A program made the position numbers and the translations under genes. 28,318 bases of DNA from a virus: positions 1 to 28,318 of the IMG/VR virus record IMGVR_UViG_3300046820_000818; one strand, 5' to 3'. Position 1 is the first letter of the stretch, and each line of letters starts with the position of its first letter. This document shows, in pieces, positions 11,470-21,190 of the stretch. Under the pieces are notes generated by a model. The model was not told the DNA's origin. It did not search any database and worked only from the letters and a program-made list of their open reading frames with translations.

Positions 11470-13877
11470 TGATTACACAAATTAGTTATAACGTATTAAT
11501 CGAGCGGTTCCGCGCCTTCGCGTCGGGGCACTATCTAATAGAGGCGTTCACCCATGGCGAGTTAGCCCAAACGGATTTAGAAAAGGAGCAGCGCTTTCCG
11601 TGGATGCACGTTTTCCCCGTAGAGGTGGAACCGCGCCAGGGCTCGCGCCTTTATACGTTCGTGGTGACGTTCGCCGATTTGCCGCGCGACAAAGAAACCG
11701 ACGCCGAATATCAGCGCGAAAGCCTGAGCGATTGTATAAAGTTAGCGGAGGACTTACTAGCGGAAATTCAAAACGGGTTAGTCCTATTCGGGCCAACCGT
11801 GGAGCTCGAGGGTTCGGCCACTATCGAGCCGTTCATTAAAGAGTTTACCCACACGCTAACGGGGGTTAATTTAACCCTGACTATTTCGGTTCCGTGGAAT
11901 TGGTCGGCGTGCGATATTCCCGCCGACTGGACGGTAGGGGGTTCGGGTTCGGGCGGCTCAGGTGGCGGCATTGGTTTGCTGCTTCAAACGAATGGCGTAG
12001 ACAATGGCTCGCAATCATTACTCAACTTGCAAGCGGGCACTAACGTAACGATAACCGACAATGGCTCGGGCACTATTACGATTAGTGCAAGCGGTGGCGG
12101 TGGCGGAGGTGGAACGGTTACGAGTGTGGGCCTATCGGCTCCCGCCGCTTTTACCGTTTCGGGGTCACCTGTTACCACTTCGGGCACGTTGGCAATAACG
12201 GCGGCGGGTGACGAAACTGAATATATAGACGGGAAAGGTAATCTTACAACATTTCCAACCATTCCGCCCGCTCAGGTTAACAGCGATTGGGACGCGGTTA
12301 GCGGGGTCGAGGAAATATTGAATAAACCAACCCTAGCGGCGGTTGCAACCTCGGGCGATTATAACGACCTTAGTAACCTTCCAACCATACCGAGCACGCT
12401 CGACGATTTGAGCGACGTTAACGCGCCCGCTCCAACTAACGGACAGGTGTTAAGTTATAACAGCACCTCGGGCGATTGGGAAGCGGTCACACCGTCAACA
12501 GGTGGAACCGTTACCTCGGTAGCCCTAACCATGCCAACGGCTTTCGCAGTTACTGGCTCGCCGATTACTACGGCGGGAACGTTGGCCGTAACGGGTGCGG
12601 GTAACACGGGCCAATATATTAGGGGCGACGGTACTCTAGCTAACTTCCCGAGCACGGGAGGAGGTGGAGGGCAAATCTTCTATTTTAATGGCAACGTAAG
12701 TCAGGGCACAATAGGAGGCAACGCCTTTTTTCAATTAGGCACGGCGGCCAACACGGGCCCAGCGGCTAACTTTACACGCGCCACCACAGGCGTTATTGCG
12801 CGGTTTATTACCGACGTAAATAGCCCGAATCATTTGATAATTCCCGCGGGCGTTTGGACGGTGGACGTATACTTGAGCGAAACGGGAGGAGGTTCGAATA
12901 ACGCTGAAATAATAGCGGTTTTGAAGGTTTACAACGGCTCAGCGTTTACGACTATCGCGAGCTCACCACTTGAGCAAATAACCAACGGAAACGTCCCCGA
13001 CCTTTATACTTTTGCTATTTCGGTTCCGAATACGGTAACAGCCGCAACCGATCGCGTGGTTATTGAATTCGATATTCAGAACACTAACGGGAAAACGGTT
13101 ACACTTTACACCGAGGACGGCCGAATAGGTGAGGTGCATTCGACTTATGCCATTGGCTTGAGTTCATTGAATGGATTAACTGCCAACACACAAACGTTCG
13201 CAACGGGAACGACGGGAACCGATTTCGCTATTAACTCGGCGGGCTCAGTTCATACCTTCAATTTACCCACGGCCTCGGCGGCAAATCGGGGCGCACTCTC
13301 GAGCGCTGACTGGTCAACGTTTAATAGTAAACAAAATTCGATTGGTTTAACCACGGTGGGAACCAACCTCGCCACGTTGCCAAACCCGAGCGCGGTTCGT
13401 TACTTGAGAATAAACGCCGATAACACGGTTAGCGCGTTAACGATTGCGGCTCTGAAAAGCGATCTCGGAATTAATAGCGTGGTTTTGGGTAGTAACTTTA
13501 GCAATGTAGGGACGGCGAATTACGAGGACGTAACGGGGCTATCTTTCCCCGTAACTGCTAATAAAGTTTATAAGTGGCGGGCCACGCTGGGTTATACTAA
13601 CACGGCAAACATTCAATTCGCCATTGATGGGCCCGCCGTAACTTTTAACCGCTATCGCTTCACAACGGCGGGAACGACCACGAGCAACGCTGTAAATAAT
13701 CAAAGCGCGTATAATTTGCCAGCGGGTACGGTTGCGGCAACTAATGGCGTGAGCACGGCTGACGGGTTAATAAGGCCCAGCGCAAGCGGTACGGTAATAA
13801 TTCGAGCCCGCTCGGCTTCAGTCGGTGGGGTAACGGTTTTGGCGGGCTCTATTGTTGAATGGGAGGAGGTGTTATAA
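11469..13877 (+). CDS. tail fiber with tail-terminator-like N-terminal domain
   Basis: 802 aa. Residues 1-155 (starting ITQISYNVLIERFRAFASGH; YTFVVTFADLPRD; FIKEFTHTLTGVNLTLTISV) look like a compact domain that I recall as a separate tail-completion/terminator-like protein of Bacteroidota phages. A glycine-serine linker (157-169) joins it to fiber sequence: two 50-residue repeats (GTVTSV...GSP-TT-GTLA), SDWDAVSGVEEILNKPTL, SGDYNDLSNLPTIPS, LSSADWSTFNSKQN, all common phage-fiber modules, and a beta-rich C-terminus that may bind the receptor. The first domain probably anchors the fiber to the tail. A fusion of these parts is unusual; the domain boundary is my estimate. The gene is coupled to the chaperone (TAATG). 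Confidence 0.7.
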   Translation: MITQISYNVLIERFRAFASGHYLIEAFTHGELAQTDLEKEQRFPWMHVFPVEVEPRQGSRLYTFVVTFADLPRDKETDAEYQRESLSDCIKLAEDLLAEIQNGLVLFGPTVELEGSATIEPFIKEFTHTLTGVNLTLTISVPWNWSACDIPADWTVGGSGSGGSGGGIGLLLQTNGVDNGSQSLLNLQAGTNVTITDNGSGTITISASGGGGGGGTVTSVGLSAPAAFTVSGSPVTTSGTLAITAAGDETEYIDGKGNLTTFPTIPPAQVNSDWDAVSGVEEILNKPTLAAVATSGDYNDLSNLPTIPSTLDDLSDVNAPAPTNGQVLSYNSTSGDWEAVTPSTGGTVTSVALTMPTAFAVTGSPITTAGTLAVTGAGNTGQYIRGDGTLANFPSTGGGGGQIFYFNGNVSQGTIGGNAFFQLGTAANTGPAANFTRATTGVIARFITDVNSPNHLIIPAGVWTVDVYLSETGGGSNNAEIIAVLKVYNGSAFTTIASSPLEQITNGNVPDLYTFAISVPNTVTAATDRVVIEFDIQNTNGKTVTLYTEDGRIGEVHSTYAIGLSSLNGLTANTQTFATGTTGTDFAINSAGSVHTFNLPTASAANRGALSSADWSTFNSKQNSIGLTTVGTNLATLPNPSAVRYLRINADNTVSALTIAALKSDLGINSVVLGSNFSNVGTANYEDVTGLSFPVTANKVYKWRATLGYTNTANIQFAIDGPAVTFNRYRFTTAGTTTSNAVNNQSAYNLPAGTVAATNGVSTADGLIRPSASGTVIIRARSASVGGVTVLAGSIVEWEEVL
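12111..12260 (+). repeat. fiber repeat 1 (50 aa)
   Basis: Encodes GTVTSVGLSAPAAFTVSGSP and 30 further residues ending FPT. About 30 of 50 residues are identical to repeat 2 at 12504-12653. Confidence 0.8.
12504..12653 (+). repeat. fiber repeat 2 (50 aa)
   Basis: Encodes GTVTSVALTMPTAFAVTGSP and 30 further residues ending FPS; same length and phase as repeat 1. Both have GSP-TT-GTLA and a Y-I-G-G-L-F-P end. Confidence 0.8.
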
Positions 13878-13878
13878 T

Positions 13879-14397
13879 ATGGCAAATCTAAAGGACTACC
13901 AAGAAGAGTTAGACGCTTTCGGGGCTCGCGTAATTGCGCGGGCTCAAGCGAACCTCAGAAAGAAACGAACGATTCGCGGCCGTTCGGTTAATCGCGTGTA
14001 TAAAGGGACGCTCCAAAAGGAGTTAACCTTTGGCTACTTTAAAAGGGGGGCTAATATTTTGCAATGGTTCGGGGTTAAGCCTAATTCACCCGTTCGCGAT
14101 TACGCCGACGTTATTGAAAAGGGACGCCGCCCAAATGATAACCCGACCACGTGGCCACCTCGCGCGCCTATTAGCGCGTGGATGCGATATAAAAAACTTT
14201 TCGAACCTAATAAAAGCGAGTATATACAGGTTTCGCGAATGGTTGAAAGCATAGGACGTAAAGGGATCGTCGGAATTGATTACATGCGTGACGCTTTCCA
14301 AACCGAAAGCCGAAAGAGTGGTAAGGAATTTCGAACCATGTACCAAAAGAACGTAGTTAAACAAGTGCGCCTAAAGGCCGATAAATACATTAAATAA
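13879..14397 (+). CDS. HK97 gp10-like tail completion / head-tail protein
   Basis: 172 aa from the ATG at 13879 (MANLKDYQEELDAFG), two bases after the previous stop; a longer frame from 13852 would overlap the fiber gene. It starts with a helix (LDAFGARVIARAQANLR), is very basic, and has the stretch YADVIEKGRRP followed by WPPRAPISAWMRYKK. The 'Y---IEkGr-P---pP-api--Wm' pattern is typical of HK97 gp10-like/neck proteins that close the tail at the head-proximal end. Its place among tail genes fits. The exact role (tail completion or connector) is uncertain. Confidence 0.6.
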   Translation: MANLKDYQEELDAFGARVIARAQANLRKKRTIRGRSVNRVYKGTLQKELTFGYFKRGANILQWFGVKPNSPVRDYADVIEKGRRPNDNPTTWPPRAPISAWMRYKKLFEPNKSEYIQVSRMVESIGRKGIVGIDYMRDAFQTESRKSGKEFRTMYQKNVVKQVRLKADKYIK

Positions 14398-15678
14398 ATG
14401 GCGATTACAATAACAGGCCAACCCTACACGTGGACGCCTCGAGGACAAAAGTTAATCTATGCGTTGACGTCTACTAACTCGGGTAATACGGGTTTTAAAT
14501 TCGGTATTGAGGTTAACGACGTCGCAACGGGTAAAACGTATAATTTTTTCCTCGATCCTTCACCCGACGGAGCGGCTTATTTCGATTTGAACCCGCTCGT
14601 TAATTTACTGAATAAGGAGAATACAGCAATCCACGCCACAACGGCCGACCAATACACCGAGCCCGAGGGTAATTCCTGGAAATCCTACGAGTTAATTTTT
14701 ACGGAGTGGTGGATTACGGGCGGAGTTCTAACCGAAAACGACGGCGTGAGCGCAACAGCTACGACGGCGGTTTATAATGGCTATTTACAACCTATCGACG
14801 GTTATCGCCCGAATGTATTCGCGAGCACCGATAAGCTAATTAAGATAGCCAATAACGCGAATTCGGACTATATGCAAAGCGACCGCCGTTACGATACGAC
14901 AGTTTTTGCTATGGCTGAAAGTTTAGGTATAACACCGAGCTCGAATACGGTTTTTATTCCATGTTTGCCCAGCGATTGGGGGCTGTTATTCGTTACGGGT
15001 TCGGACGAATATTGTTCGCCTACTACGGTGGATAGTTACCGCGTGGCGGTATTCGGTACGAGTAACGGGGCGGCGTTTGTAAACTTTACGGCCGCGCCTC
15101 AAGTAGGCATTCCCGCCTACCCTCAGAATATTATTAATTCGACTTTTCCAACCATGCCCGACCCCGTGGCGTTGGGTTGGAATTTTTACACTATTGAGGC
15201 GTATAACGGGGCGTCGGTAGTCAGTAAAACTTATTACTTCATAAACGCCGAGAAATACGGCCAATTCGATTGCCGTTATGATAATGTGCGCCTCGCTTGG
15301 GTAAACAGCCGCGGCGGTTGGGACTATTATAATTTTATAAAAAAGTCGGAGGTTACGAACCAAATCGACCGAAAGCAATTTAAGCGGGTTTTATTTAACG
15401 GAACGAATACAATATTTAGCCGATACGACCGCCAATTATACGACCGTGCCAACGTGGTAACGCGGACGCTCAGCATTACGAGCGATTGGGTGCAAGAGGA
15501 CGAATTTATTTTTTTACGTTCGCTCATGGTTTCGAGTCAAGTTCATATCGTAAATAGCGACGGGACACACATACCCGTTAGTATGGACGAAAACAATTAT
15601 TTGGAGCGCAAAGAGCGAAACAATAAACTTTATAACGTGGCTCTGAAAGTGAGTTACTCTCAAGATTATAATACCTAA
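14398..15678 (+). CDS. tail structural protein
   Basis: 426 aa, beta-rich, no catalytic motifs. The C-terminal part has a conserved-looking stretch (LAWVNSRGGWDYYNFIKKSE, then RKQFKRVLFNGT and LSITSDWVQEDEFIFLRSLM, SSQVHIVN), which I recognise from tail proteins of Bacteroidota phages that precede the large tail-tip protein. A role in the distal tail or baseplate is inferred. The ATG directly follows the previous stop (TAA then ATG), and its own stop overlaps the next start (TAATG), showing a tightly packed tail operon. Confidence 0.6.
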   Translation: MAITITGQPYTWTPRGQKLIYALTSTNSGNTGFKFGIEVNDVATGKTYNFFLDPSPDGAAYFDLNPLVNLLNKENTAIHATTADQYTEPEGNSWKSYELIFTEWWITGGVLTENDGVSATATTAVYNGYLQPIDGYRPNVFASTDKLIKIANNANSDYMQSDRRYDTTVFAMAESLGITPSSNTVFIPCLPSDWGLLFVTGSDEYCSPTTVDSYRVAVFGTSNGAAFVNFTAAPQVGIPAYPQNIINSTFPTMPDPVALGWNFYTIEAYNGASVVSKTYYFINAEKYGQFDCRYDNVRLAWVNSRGGWDYYNFIKKSEVTNQIDRKQFKRVLFNGTNTIFSRYDRQLYDRANVVTRTLSITSDWVQEDEFIFLRSLMVSSQVHIVNSDGTHIPVSMDENNYLERKERNNKLYNVALKVSYSQDYNT

Positions 15679-18600
15679 TGAAAAGAGAAACTCAGTTAAT
15701 CGTCGCCGAAAACAAAGCGGCCACAATATTAAGCGCGAGCAACGCGGCGGCTCAAGGGTCGGTCGGTAGCCTTCGAATGATTTTTGTTAGTCAACCGTGG
15801 ATGGGCGAACTCCTCGGCCAAACGCTAACCATTCAAAACGCACTCGGGCAAACTCAAGCGAGAACTGTAACGGATGTAATAGTGAATAGCCCGACCGATG
15901 GGTTTACACGTTTAAATTTTTCAAGTGACCCCGCCGATTATGACTTTCGCCAAAGCGCGGGCGGGTTTTTTGTTTACGGGGTGGCTTACGAATATTTTGT
16001 AGACCTTTATGAGGAGGAGTCGATTAGCCAAAATTTTAATTTTCAAGACGTCGGAACGTTCGCCCCTCAAGGCGATTTTACGCGCGAGTTTAGAGTCCCC
16101 GCCTCAGATAGAAATCTAGAGGTTTTCGGGTTGCTCGATTCGTTCACATTTAGCGACGTCGCAGAGGTTTATAGCAAAAAGATACCCGCCGAAATTCGCG
16201 TGGATACGTTGCCCATTATACGCGGACACTTGAGGGTATTAAAAACGTTCCAACGTAATGGGGCTATTGGCGATATTCAATTATGTTTTTATGGTGAGGC
16301 TCCCGACCTGTTTCGCTCGATAGGCGATAAGCTATTGAATGAAATCGAACATTTGCCCAATTTGGACACGGTTATAGATTATAACACAATTAACACGGTC
16401 GGCGACGAATTAGCTTGGGGGTTAGTAGACCGTGGCCAACGTTGGGACAATACGGGGAGCGTTGGTAGTCGGCCTTTATTCAATAGCGAGCTACCGTTAT
16501 TTGCCGCCGATTTTACGCCATTTATAAACGCGTGGACTATCTTCGAGAATATAATTACCGACGCGGGCTTTACGCTCACGCCTACGCCACTCGAAACCAT
16601 TTTGTCGGGCTATTGGTGTCCGTGGATTAATACGAAAAACGTAATCGTTAACGAGGTAGTCGGGGACTTCTATTTTAACGCTGGGTTTACTACGGGAACG
16701 ATAGTAACCGACGACAACGTTTTGACGTTGCCCGAGTTTGTAGATAACGGAGGCAATTATTCGGGGGCTTTCTTTGAGGCTCCCGTGGATGGGTTTTATT
16801 CGTTTCGCTTTTGGGCTAACGTAACGCCAATCGGTACATTCGGAGCATCGACGGGCGGAATAAAATTTTTCAAGTTCACGGGCGGAACTCCAACGGCGGG
16901 ACAGGTAGTTGTTAATTTCGAGGTCGCGGTTTCAGGAACCGACCAAAATAATAGCATACCGCAAAGAATTCTATTTACAACCGAGCCGCTTTATATGCTG
17001 GCGGGTGAACGGATGCAACCCTATACGGAATTTACGGGCTCGCCAGCATTTGCGGGCTCAGCTACTAACAACCCTTTAGAGGGCACGGGGTGGGAGCTAT
17101 TTAGTTATTTCAGGAATTGGGGCGATACGTTTAACGCGGCGGCTAATTCACCCAATATTAAACAAGTCGATTTTGTGCGCGATATCTTGCAAATGCACGC
17201 GGCTATAATTGTTCCCTCGCGCTCGGTTCCAAAGGTGGTTACAATTATGCCTATTAACGATTATATCGCAACGGGTGACGTTTTGAATTGGACGCAAAAG
17301 CTAGATATTTCGAAAGATATAACGCTGAGCCCTACGACTGAAATACAGCGGCGAAATTTCTTTTTTACCTATAAAAACGGCGGCGACGTATCGAGTAAAC
17401 TTTTCACCGATAACGGCCGAACCTACGGCGAGTATAAACTACTGAACGGCTACACGGTAAACAGCAACACGCCGCCAAATGAATTCGCTTCGGGCGATTT
17501 CAATATTAAGCTCACGGCCGAAAGTACGCCCGCCGCTTACGTGAATGGAACTAATATTCCGATTCCAAAGTTTATAAACGATAAAGGCGAATTTGTCGCG
17601 CCAAATTTGAGGTTTTTATTTTTGGCTGATATAACGCGCATTCGTATGTATGACGACGGAAGCGATACCGTGCAAAACGTCAATGTGAATATTTTTAACC
17701 ATTACTCAAGCGTGAACGCGAGCGTTGGAGATTATGACTTGAATTTTAACCCCGAAACGCCGTTACACTCAATAACCACTAACCCATTTAGAAACCTGTT
17801 TAACGAGTATTGGCGCGACTATTTAAACGGACTTTACAACCCCGAAACGCGAATACTTGAGGCTTACTTTGCGCTAGACTTGAGTGATATATTGACTTTT
17901 AAATATAGCGACCGAATTTTTATAAAGGACACGTATTGGCGTATTCTCGAAATTTCAGATTATAAAATCGGTTTATATGAGTCGACAAAGGTTAAACTAA
18001 TGAAGCTAGTTAACCCAGCTCCCGACTGCGAGTTAGTACCGACTACGGTAGCCACTACGGGCGGCGGAGTTCAAATAATTGAGTTTACCGATTACGCGGG
18101 CGACCCGCAACCCGCTACGTCCACTTGTTGCGTACGTTATGGCTATCAATGGGAACCAATCTTGGGCCAATGTTTGGCGTTTGGCACTCCGATTGAAACC
18201 GACCCTAACGGCGGCGGCTCAGCCTCGGCGATGATGATGAACCCAGGAACTCAAGGCGTAGTCCAAAACTCGTTAGCCAAAACCACGAATACCGATATTA
18301 GCGTAGATAATACTTTTAGCGTTTTTGTAGGTGAGAAAATCAGCGTAGAAAAAGGAAATGAGAACACGTTAGCGGTTGGTTCGGTGCTCAAAATGGAGGG
18401 GGCAAATAGGGCGAGCGTACTTTTAGGCCGCAACGCTTACGCAAACATTACGGGCCTCCATTTCGGGGCGGGCGACCGTACGATTTCCCAAGAAGAAGGC
18501 GCCAGCCAAACGGGCGTTGTGGTTTTTACCAATGCCAACACGTTAACGGCCTCAGGCCAAACTATTGAACTATTCCCATCGAATGACGTTTTAACCCGTT

Positions 18601-18899
18601 TGTCGATGCCTGACAAAACGAGTTGGGTTTGCTTCTACATATTACACGCGAGCGACGTTAACGGCTTCTTTATTTATGAAACGGGCTCGGTTTATTTGGA
18701 TAAGTTAGGAGGTGTTACAAGCGCGAGCGCTCCCATTGTTATTAGTTCGGACAATTCGGGGGGAACTGTTACCCTTACTTTTGTAATTGATACGGCCACG
18801 AATACCGCTCAGCATAGGTTTAAAATAACCTCGGGCGGTTCGGGCTTCCCTCAAGATATAAACGCAAATTTAACCCTCTATTATACACAAATCCGATGA
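15678..18899 (+). CDS. large tail-tip protein with receptor-binding-like C-terminus
   Basis: 1073 aa, second-largest product type in the tail block. The N-terminal 750 residues are beta-rich (e.g. RIFIKDTYWRILEISDYKIG near the end of this part), as in tail-tip or hub proteins. A cysteine-rich segment follows (CELVPTT, STCCVRYGYQWEPILGQC). Residues about 867-934 have short G/N-rich repeats (NTLAVGSVLKMEG, GRNAYANITGLHFGAGDR), resembling YadA-type beta-roll heads. The last 140 residues are a beta domain (TASGQTIELFPSND...DKTSWVCFYILHA) that looks like C-terminal receptor-binding domains of phage fibers. Role in adsorption is inferred. Its stop overlaps the next start (ATGA). Confidence 0.6.
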   Translation: MKRETQLIVAENKAATILSASNAAAQGSVGSLRMIFVSQPWMGELLGQTLTIQNALGQTQARTVTDVIVNSPTDGFTRLNFSSDPADYDFRQSAGGFFVYGVAYEYFVDLYEEESISQNFNFQDVGTFAPQGDFTREFRVPASDRNLEVFGLLDSFTFSDVAEVYSKKIPAEIRVDTLPIIRGHLRVLKTFQRNGAIGDIQLCFYGEAPDLFRSIGDKLLNEIEHLPNLDTVIDYNTINTVGDELAWGLVDRGQRWDNTGSVGSRPLFNSELPLFAADFTPFINAWTIFENIITDAGFTLTPTPLETILSGYWCPWINTKNVIVNEVVGDFYFNAGFTTGTIVTDDNVLTLPEFVDNGGNYSGAFFEAPVDGFYSFRFWANVTPIGTFGASTGGIKFFKFTGGTPTAGQVVVNFEVAVSGTDQNNSIPQRILFTTEPLYMLAGERMQPYTEFTGSPAFAGSATNNPLEGTGWELFSYFRNWGDTFNAAANSPNIKQVDFVRDILQMHAAIIVPSRSVPKVVTIMPINDYIATGDVLNWTQKLDISKDITLSPTTEIQRRNFFFTYKNGGDVSSKLFTDNGRTYGEYKLLNGYTVNSNTPPNEFASGDFNIKLTAESTPAAYVNGTNIPIPKFINDKGEFVAPNLRFLFLADITRIRMYDDGSDTVQNVNVNIFNHYSSVNASVGDYDLNFNPETPLHSITTNPFRNLFNEYWRDYLNGLYNPETRILEAYFALDLSDILTFKYSDRIFIKDTYWRILEISDYKIGLYESTKVKLMKLVNPAPDCELVPTTVATTGGGVQIIEFTDYAGDPQPATSTCCVRYGYQWEPILGQCLAFGTPIETDPNGGGSASAMMMNPGTQGVVQNSLAKTTNTDISVDNTFSVFVGEKISVEKGNENTLAVGSVLKMEGANRASVLLGRNAYANITGLHFGAGDRTISQEEGASQTGVVVFTNANTLTASGQTIELFPSNDVLTRLSMPDKTSWVCFYILHASDVNGFFIYETGSVYLDKLGGVTSASAPIVISSDNSGGTVTLTFVIDTATNTAQHRFKITSGGSGFPQDINANLTLYYTQIR

Positions 18900-19072
18900 A
18901 CGAAAATGTTATAAGCCCAGCCCTTCAAATGTTAAAGGCGGGAATACAATCGAAGCAACCGAACAAAGAGTTAACGCGTAAAAGGCTATGGGTTTTCCGT
19001 TTAATAAAGTGGGGTTGCGCCGTCATTTGGTGGGGCTTTCTCGTTTATCTATTATTTAAACTTTTATTCTAA
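18896..19072 (+). CDS. 58-residue membrane protein gene
   Basis: 58 codons, starting with ATGA overlap on the previous stop and ending in TAA directly before the tape measure ATG, so it fills the gap exactly. The N-terminus is polar and basic (PNKELTRKRLWVFRL), and residues 37-58 form a hydrophobic C-terminal helix (IKWGCAVIWWGFLVYLLF), a tail-anchored topology. It could be a small membrane protein involved in DNA entry or, less likely, a holin; single C-terminal anchors are unusual for holins. No family recognised. Confidence 0.6.
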   Translation: MNENVISPALQMLKAGIQSKQPNKELTRKRLWVFRLIKWGCAVIWWGFLVYLLFKLLF

Positions 19073-21187
19073 ATGGCTCAAGATAGTAGCACGTTTTTAT
19101 TCACCCTCGAGGTTGACGACGCGGGCGCGGTTCAAAGCGTCGATAAATTAGCGGGAAGCGTCGAAGCGGCGGGAGCGGTTGCGGTCGCGTCTACTAAAAG
19201 CCTCAAGGCTCAGTTAAGAGAATTACAAGCTACACTCGCGGCCACCGACCCAGGAACGGACAAATATAATGAGCTCGCTACGGCGGCGGGTAAATTAAAA
19301 GACCAAATAAGGGACGCAAGCGAAGCCGTAGGGGCTCAAGCTGGGCCCGCCTTCGAACGTGTCGGGGGTTCGCTTGGTTTAGTAACTAGCCGCCTCAATT
19401 CGTTAGACTTTTCGGGAGCGGCCGAGGGTGCGAACCTACTCGCTAAAAACCTTAAAGAAGCAAAGCCAGGCGAATTCGCTAAAGGAATTGGCGACGTTGG
19501 TAAATCGTTCGGAGCGGTTGGAAAAGCCCTTTTAACAAACCCGCTTTTTTTGATTGGCTCAGCTATCGCGCTTTTGATAGTAAACTTTGACAAACTCGCT
19601 AATGTAGTTCCCGCTCTAGGTATTGCTTTCGAAGCAATTGGGGCGGTTATTGGTTTCGTTAAAGACGCGGTAACAGGTTTTACCGATGCTATCGGTTTAA
19701 CAAGTGTCGCGGCGGCTGAGGCCGTTGATAATGCGATAGGCTCATTAGACCAACGCCAAAAGGATTTAGATAACGCCCGCCGTTTGGCCGTCGCCAATGC
19801 TAAAAAAACAGGCACCGACGTTGAAGAGGTTAACAAAGATTTTCGCCAAAAAGAAATTAATTTAAATAATGATACAATAAACAAAATTAACGCCCTAGAA
19901 AAGCGCGGCGTTAAACTAACGGAGGACCAACTAAAAGCCCGCCAAAAGGCAATAGACGCAAATACTGAGCTCGCGATTAAGGCGGCCGAAAAAGAGGGCG
20001 ACGCAGTAGAACAAATAAGAAAGGACGCCGAAAAAACCGAGGCCGACCGATTGGCAAAAGAAGCCCGCGACCGAGAAGCGGCGGCGCAAAGAGCGGCCCA
20101 AGCGGCCGAGGCTCGAAAGGCTCGCGAGGCTGAGGTTACCGACGCAATTAAACAGGCTCAAGAAGAGCGTTACCAACTCACCCTAACAGATGAAGACCGT
20201 GAGTTGCGACAGTTGCAATTAAAATACGATAAGCTAACCGAGAAAGCGGGCAAAAATCAAAAGCTAATAACCCAACTCGAAGAGCAAGAATTACTAGACC
20301 GCCAAGGTATACGCGATAAATACACGGCTCAGGAAGAATCCGCGCAAACGGCGGCCGATGCTAAAATAGCCGAGGATAACGCCGCGGCCGCTGCTAAAGA
20401 AACCGAGGAAAGATTGGCCCGAGAAAAGGCACAAATTAAATTACAGCAAGATTTAAACCGCGCTCGATTAAGCGAAAATGAAGCTCGCCGACAAAAAGAG
20501 GTCGAAGAGTTGAATCTTGAGTATGACGAAAAATTTGCCATTGCTAAAGGCAATACCGATTTAGAGAAGCAACTAGCCGAAGAGAAAAAAACCGAACTAG
20601 CCCGAATAAACAAAGAGTATCGCGACGCCGAAAAAGCCGCCGACGAAAAGAGCCAACAAGATAGGCTAGATGCCTTCATGAAAACGAGCGACAATATCGC
20701 GCGAACTGCTCAGGACGGTTTTAATACTTTGATTTCGTTAAACGAGGCGTTTTCGGGTAAAAGCGAGGCGGCACAAAAAAAGTCGTTTAAAAGAAATAAG
20801 GCGTTACAAATCGGTTTGGCGAGCGTTCAAACCTACCAAAGCGCGACGGCTGCTTATGCCTCTCAGGTTATTCCTGGCGACCCGACCTCGGTAGTCCGTG
20901 GTGTAGTGGCGGCGGCGGCGGCGGTTGCGGCGGGCCTCGCTAATATTGCAAAAATTAAGGCGACCACATACGAAAGCCCAGCCCCTAGCGGTGGTAATAA
21001 TAGCACGGGCGGCGGTGGTGAGCTTTCTTCGACGGGCGTTGCTTCTAGCGGCGTTCCTGAGTTTAACCCGCTGGCTAGTTTAAACCTAAACCAACCGCAA
21101 CAAATACAACCCGCCTACGTATTGGCGGGCGATATTGCTAACGCTATGGAGGCTCGCGCTAAAGTTACGGACTTAAGCCGTTTATAA
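19073..21187 (+). CDS. tape measure protein
   Basis: 704 aa, rich in Ala, Lys and Glu. Order: charged start; helical region (LKAQLRELQATLAATDPGTD); hydrophobic stretches at about 150-200 (PLFLIGSAIALLIV, AFEAIGAVIGFVKDAV); long coiled coil from about 220 to 540 with heptad-like A/E/K repeats; C-terminal part KRNKALQIGLASVQTYQSATAAY then hydrophobic Ala-rich VVRGVVAAAAAVAAGLANIAKI, typical of tape measure C-termini. It sets tail length and is ejected ahead of DNA. Using about 1.5 angstrom per residue, the tail would be near 100 nm. Unusually it lies about 8 kb from its chaperone gene. Confidence 0.85.
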   Translation: MAQDSSTFLFTLEVDDAGAVQSVDKLAGSVEAAGAVAVASTKSLKAQLRELQATLAATDPGTDKYNELATAAGKLKDQIRDASEAVGAQAGPAFERVGGSLGLVTSRLNSLDFSGAAEGANLLAKNLKEAKPGEFAKGIGDVGKSFGAVGKALLTNPLFLIGSAIALLIVNFDKLANVVPALGIAFEAIGAVIGFVKDAVTGFTDAIGLTSVAAAEAVDNAIGSLDQRQKDLDNARRLAVANAKKTGTDVEEVNKDFRQKEINLNNDTINKINALEKRGVKLTEDQLKARQKAIDANTELAIKAAEKEGDAVEQIRKDAEKTEADRLAKEARDREAAAQRAAQAAEARKAREAEVTDAIKQAQEERYQLTLTDEDRELRQLQLKYDKLTEKAGKNQKLITQLEEQELLDRQGIRDKYTAQEESAQTAADAKIAEDNAAAAAKETEERLAREKAQIKLQQDLNRARLSENEARRQKEVEELNLEYDEKFAIAKGNTDLEKQLAEEKKTELARINKEYRDAEKAADEKSQQDRLDAFMKTSDNIARTAQDGFNTLISLNEAFSGKSEAAQKKSFKRNKALQIGLASVQTYQSATAAYASQVIPGDPTSVVRGVVAAAAAVAAGLANIAKIKATTYESPAPSGGNNSTGGGGELSSTGVASSGVPEFNPLASLNLNQPQQIQPAYVLAGDIANAMEARAKVTDLSRL

Positions 21188-21190
21188 TCA

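Noticed and set aside
11548-11839. overlapping open frames on both strands
   Set aside because: Arg-rich shadow frames within the fiber gene; no support from position or coupling.
13093-13112. second copy of the CGGTTACA operator
   Set aside because: The similar sequence ACGGTTACACTTTACACCG is only half symmetric and lies inside the fiber gene, so it is probably chance.
19336-19884. 182-codon open frame on the minus strand
   Set aside because: It lies entirely inside the tape measure gene and looks like a by-product of its Ala/Lys/Glu-rich coding sequence; no coherent protein features.
20329-20694. 121-codon open frame on the minus strand
   Set aside because: Antisense to the coiled-coil part of the tape measure gene; Ser/Phe/Leu-rich composition is what reverse reading of such sequence produces.
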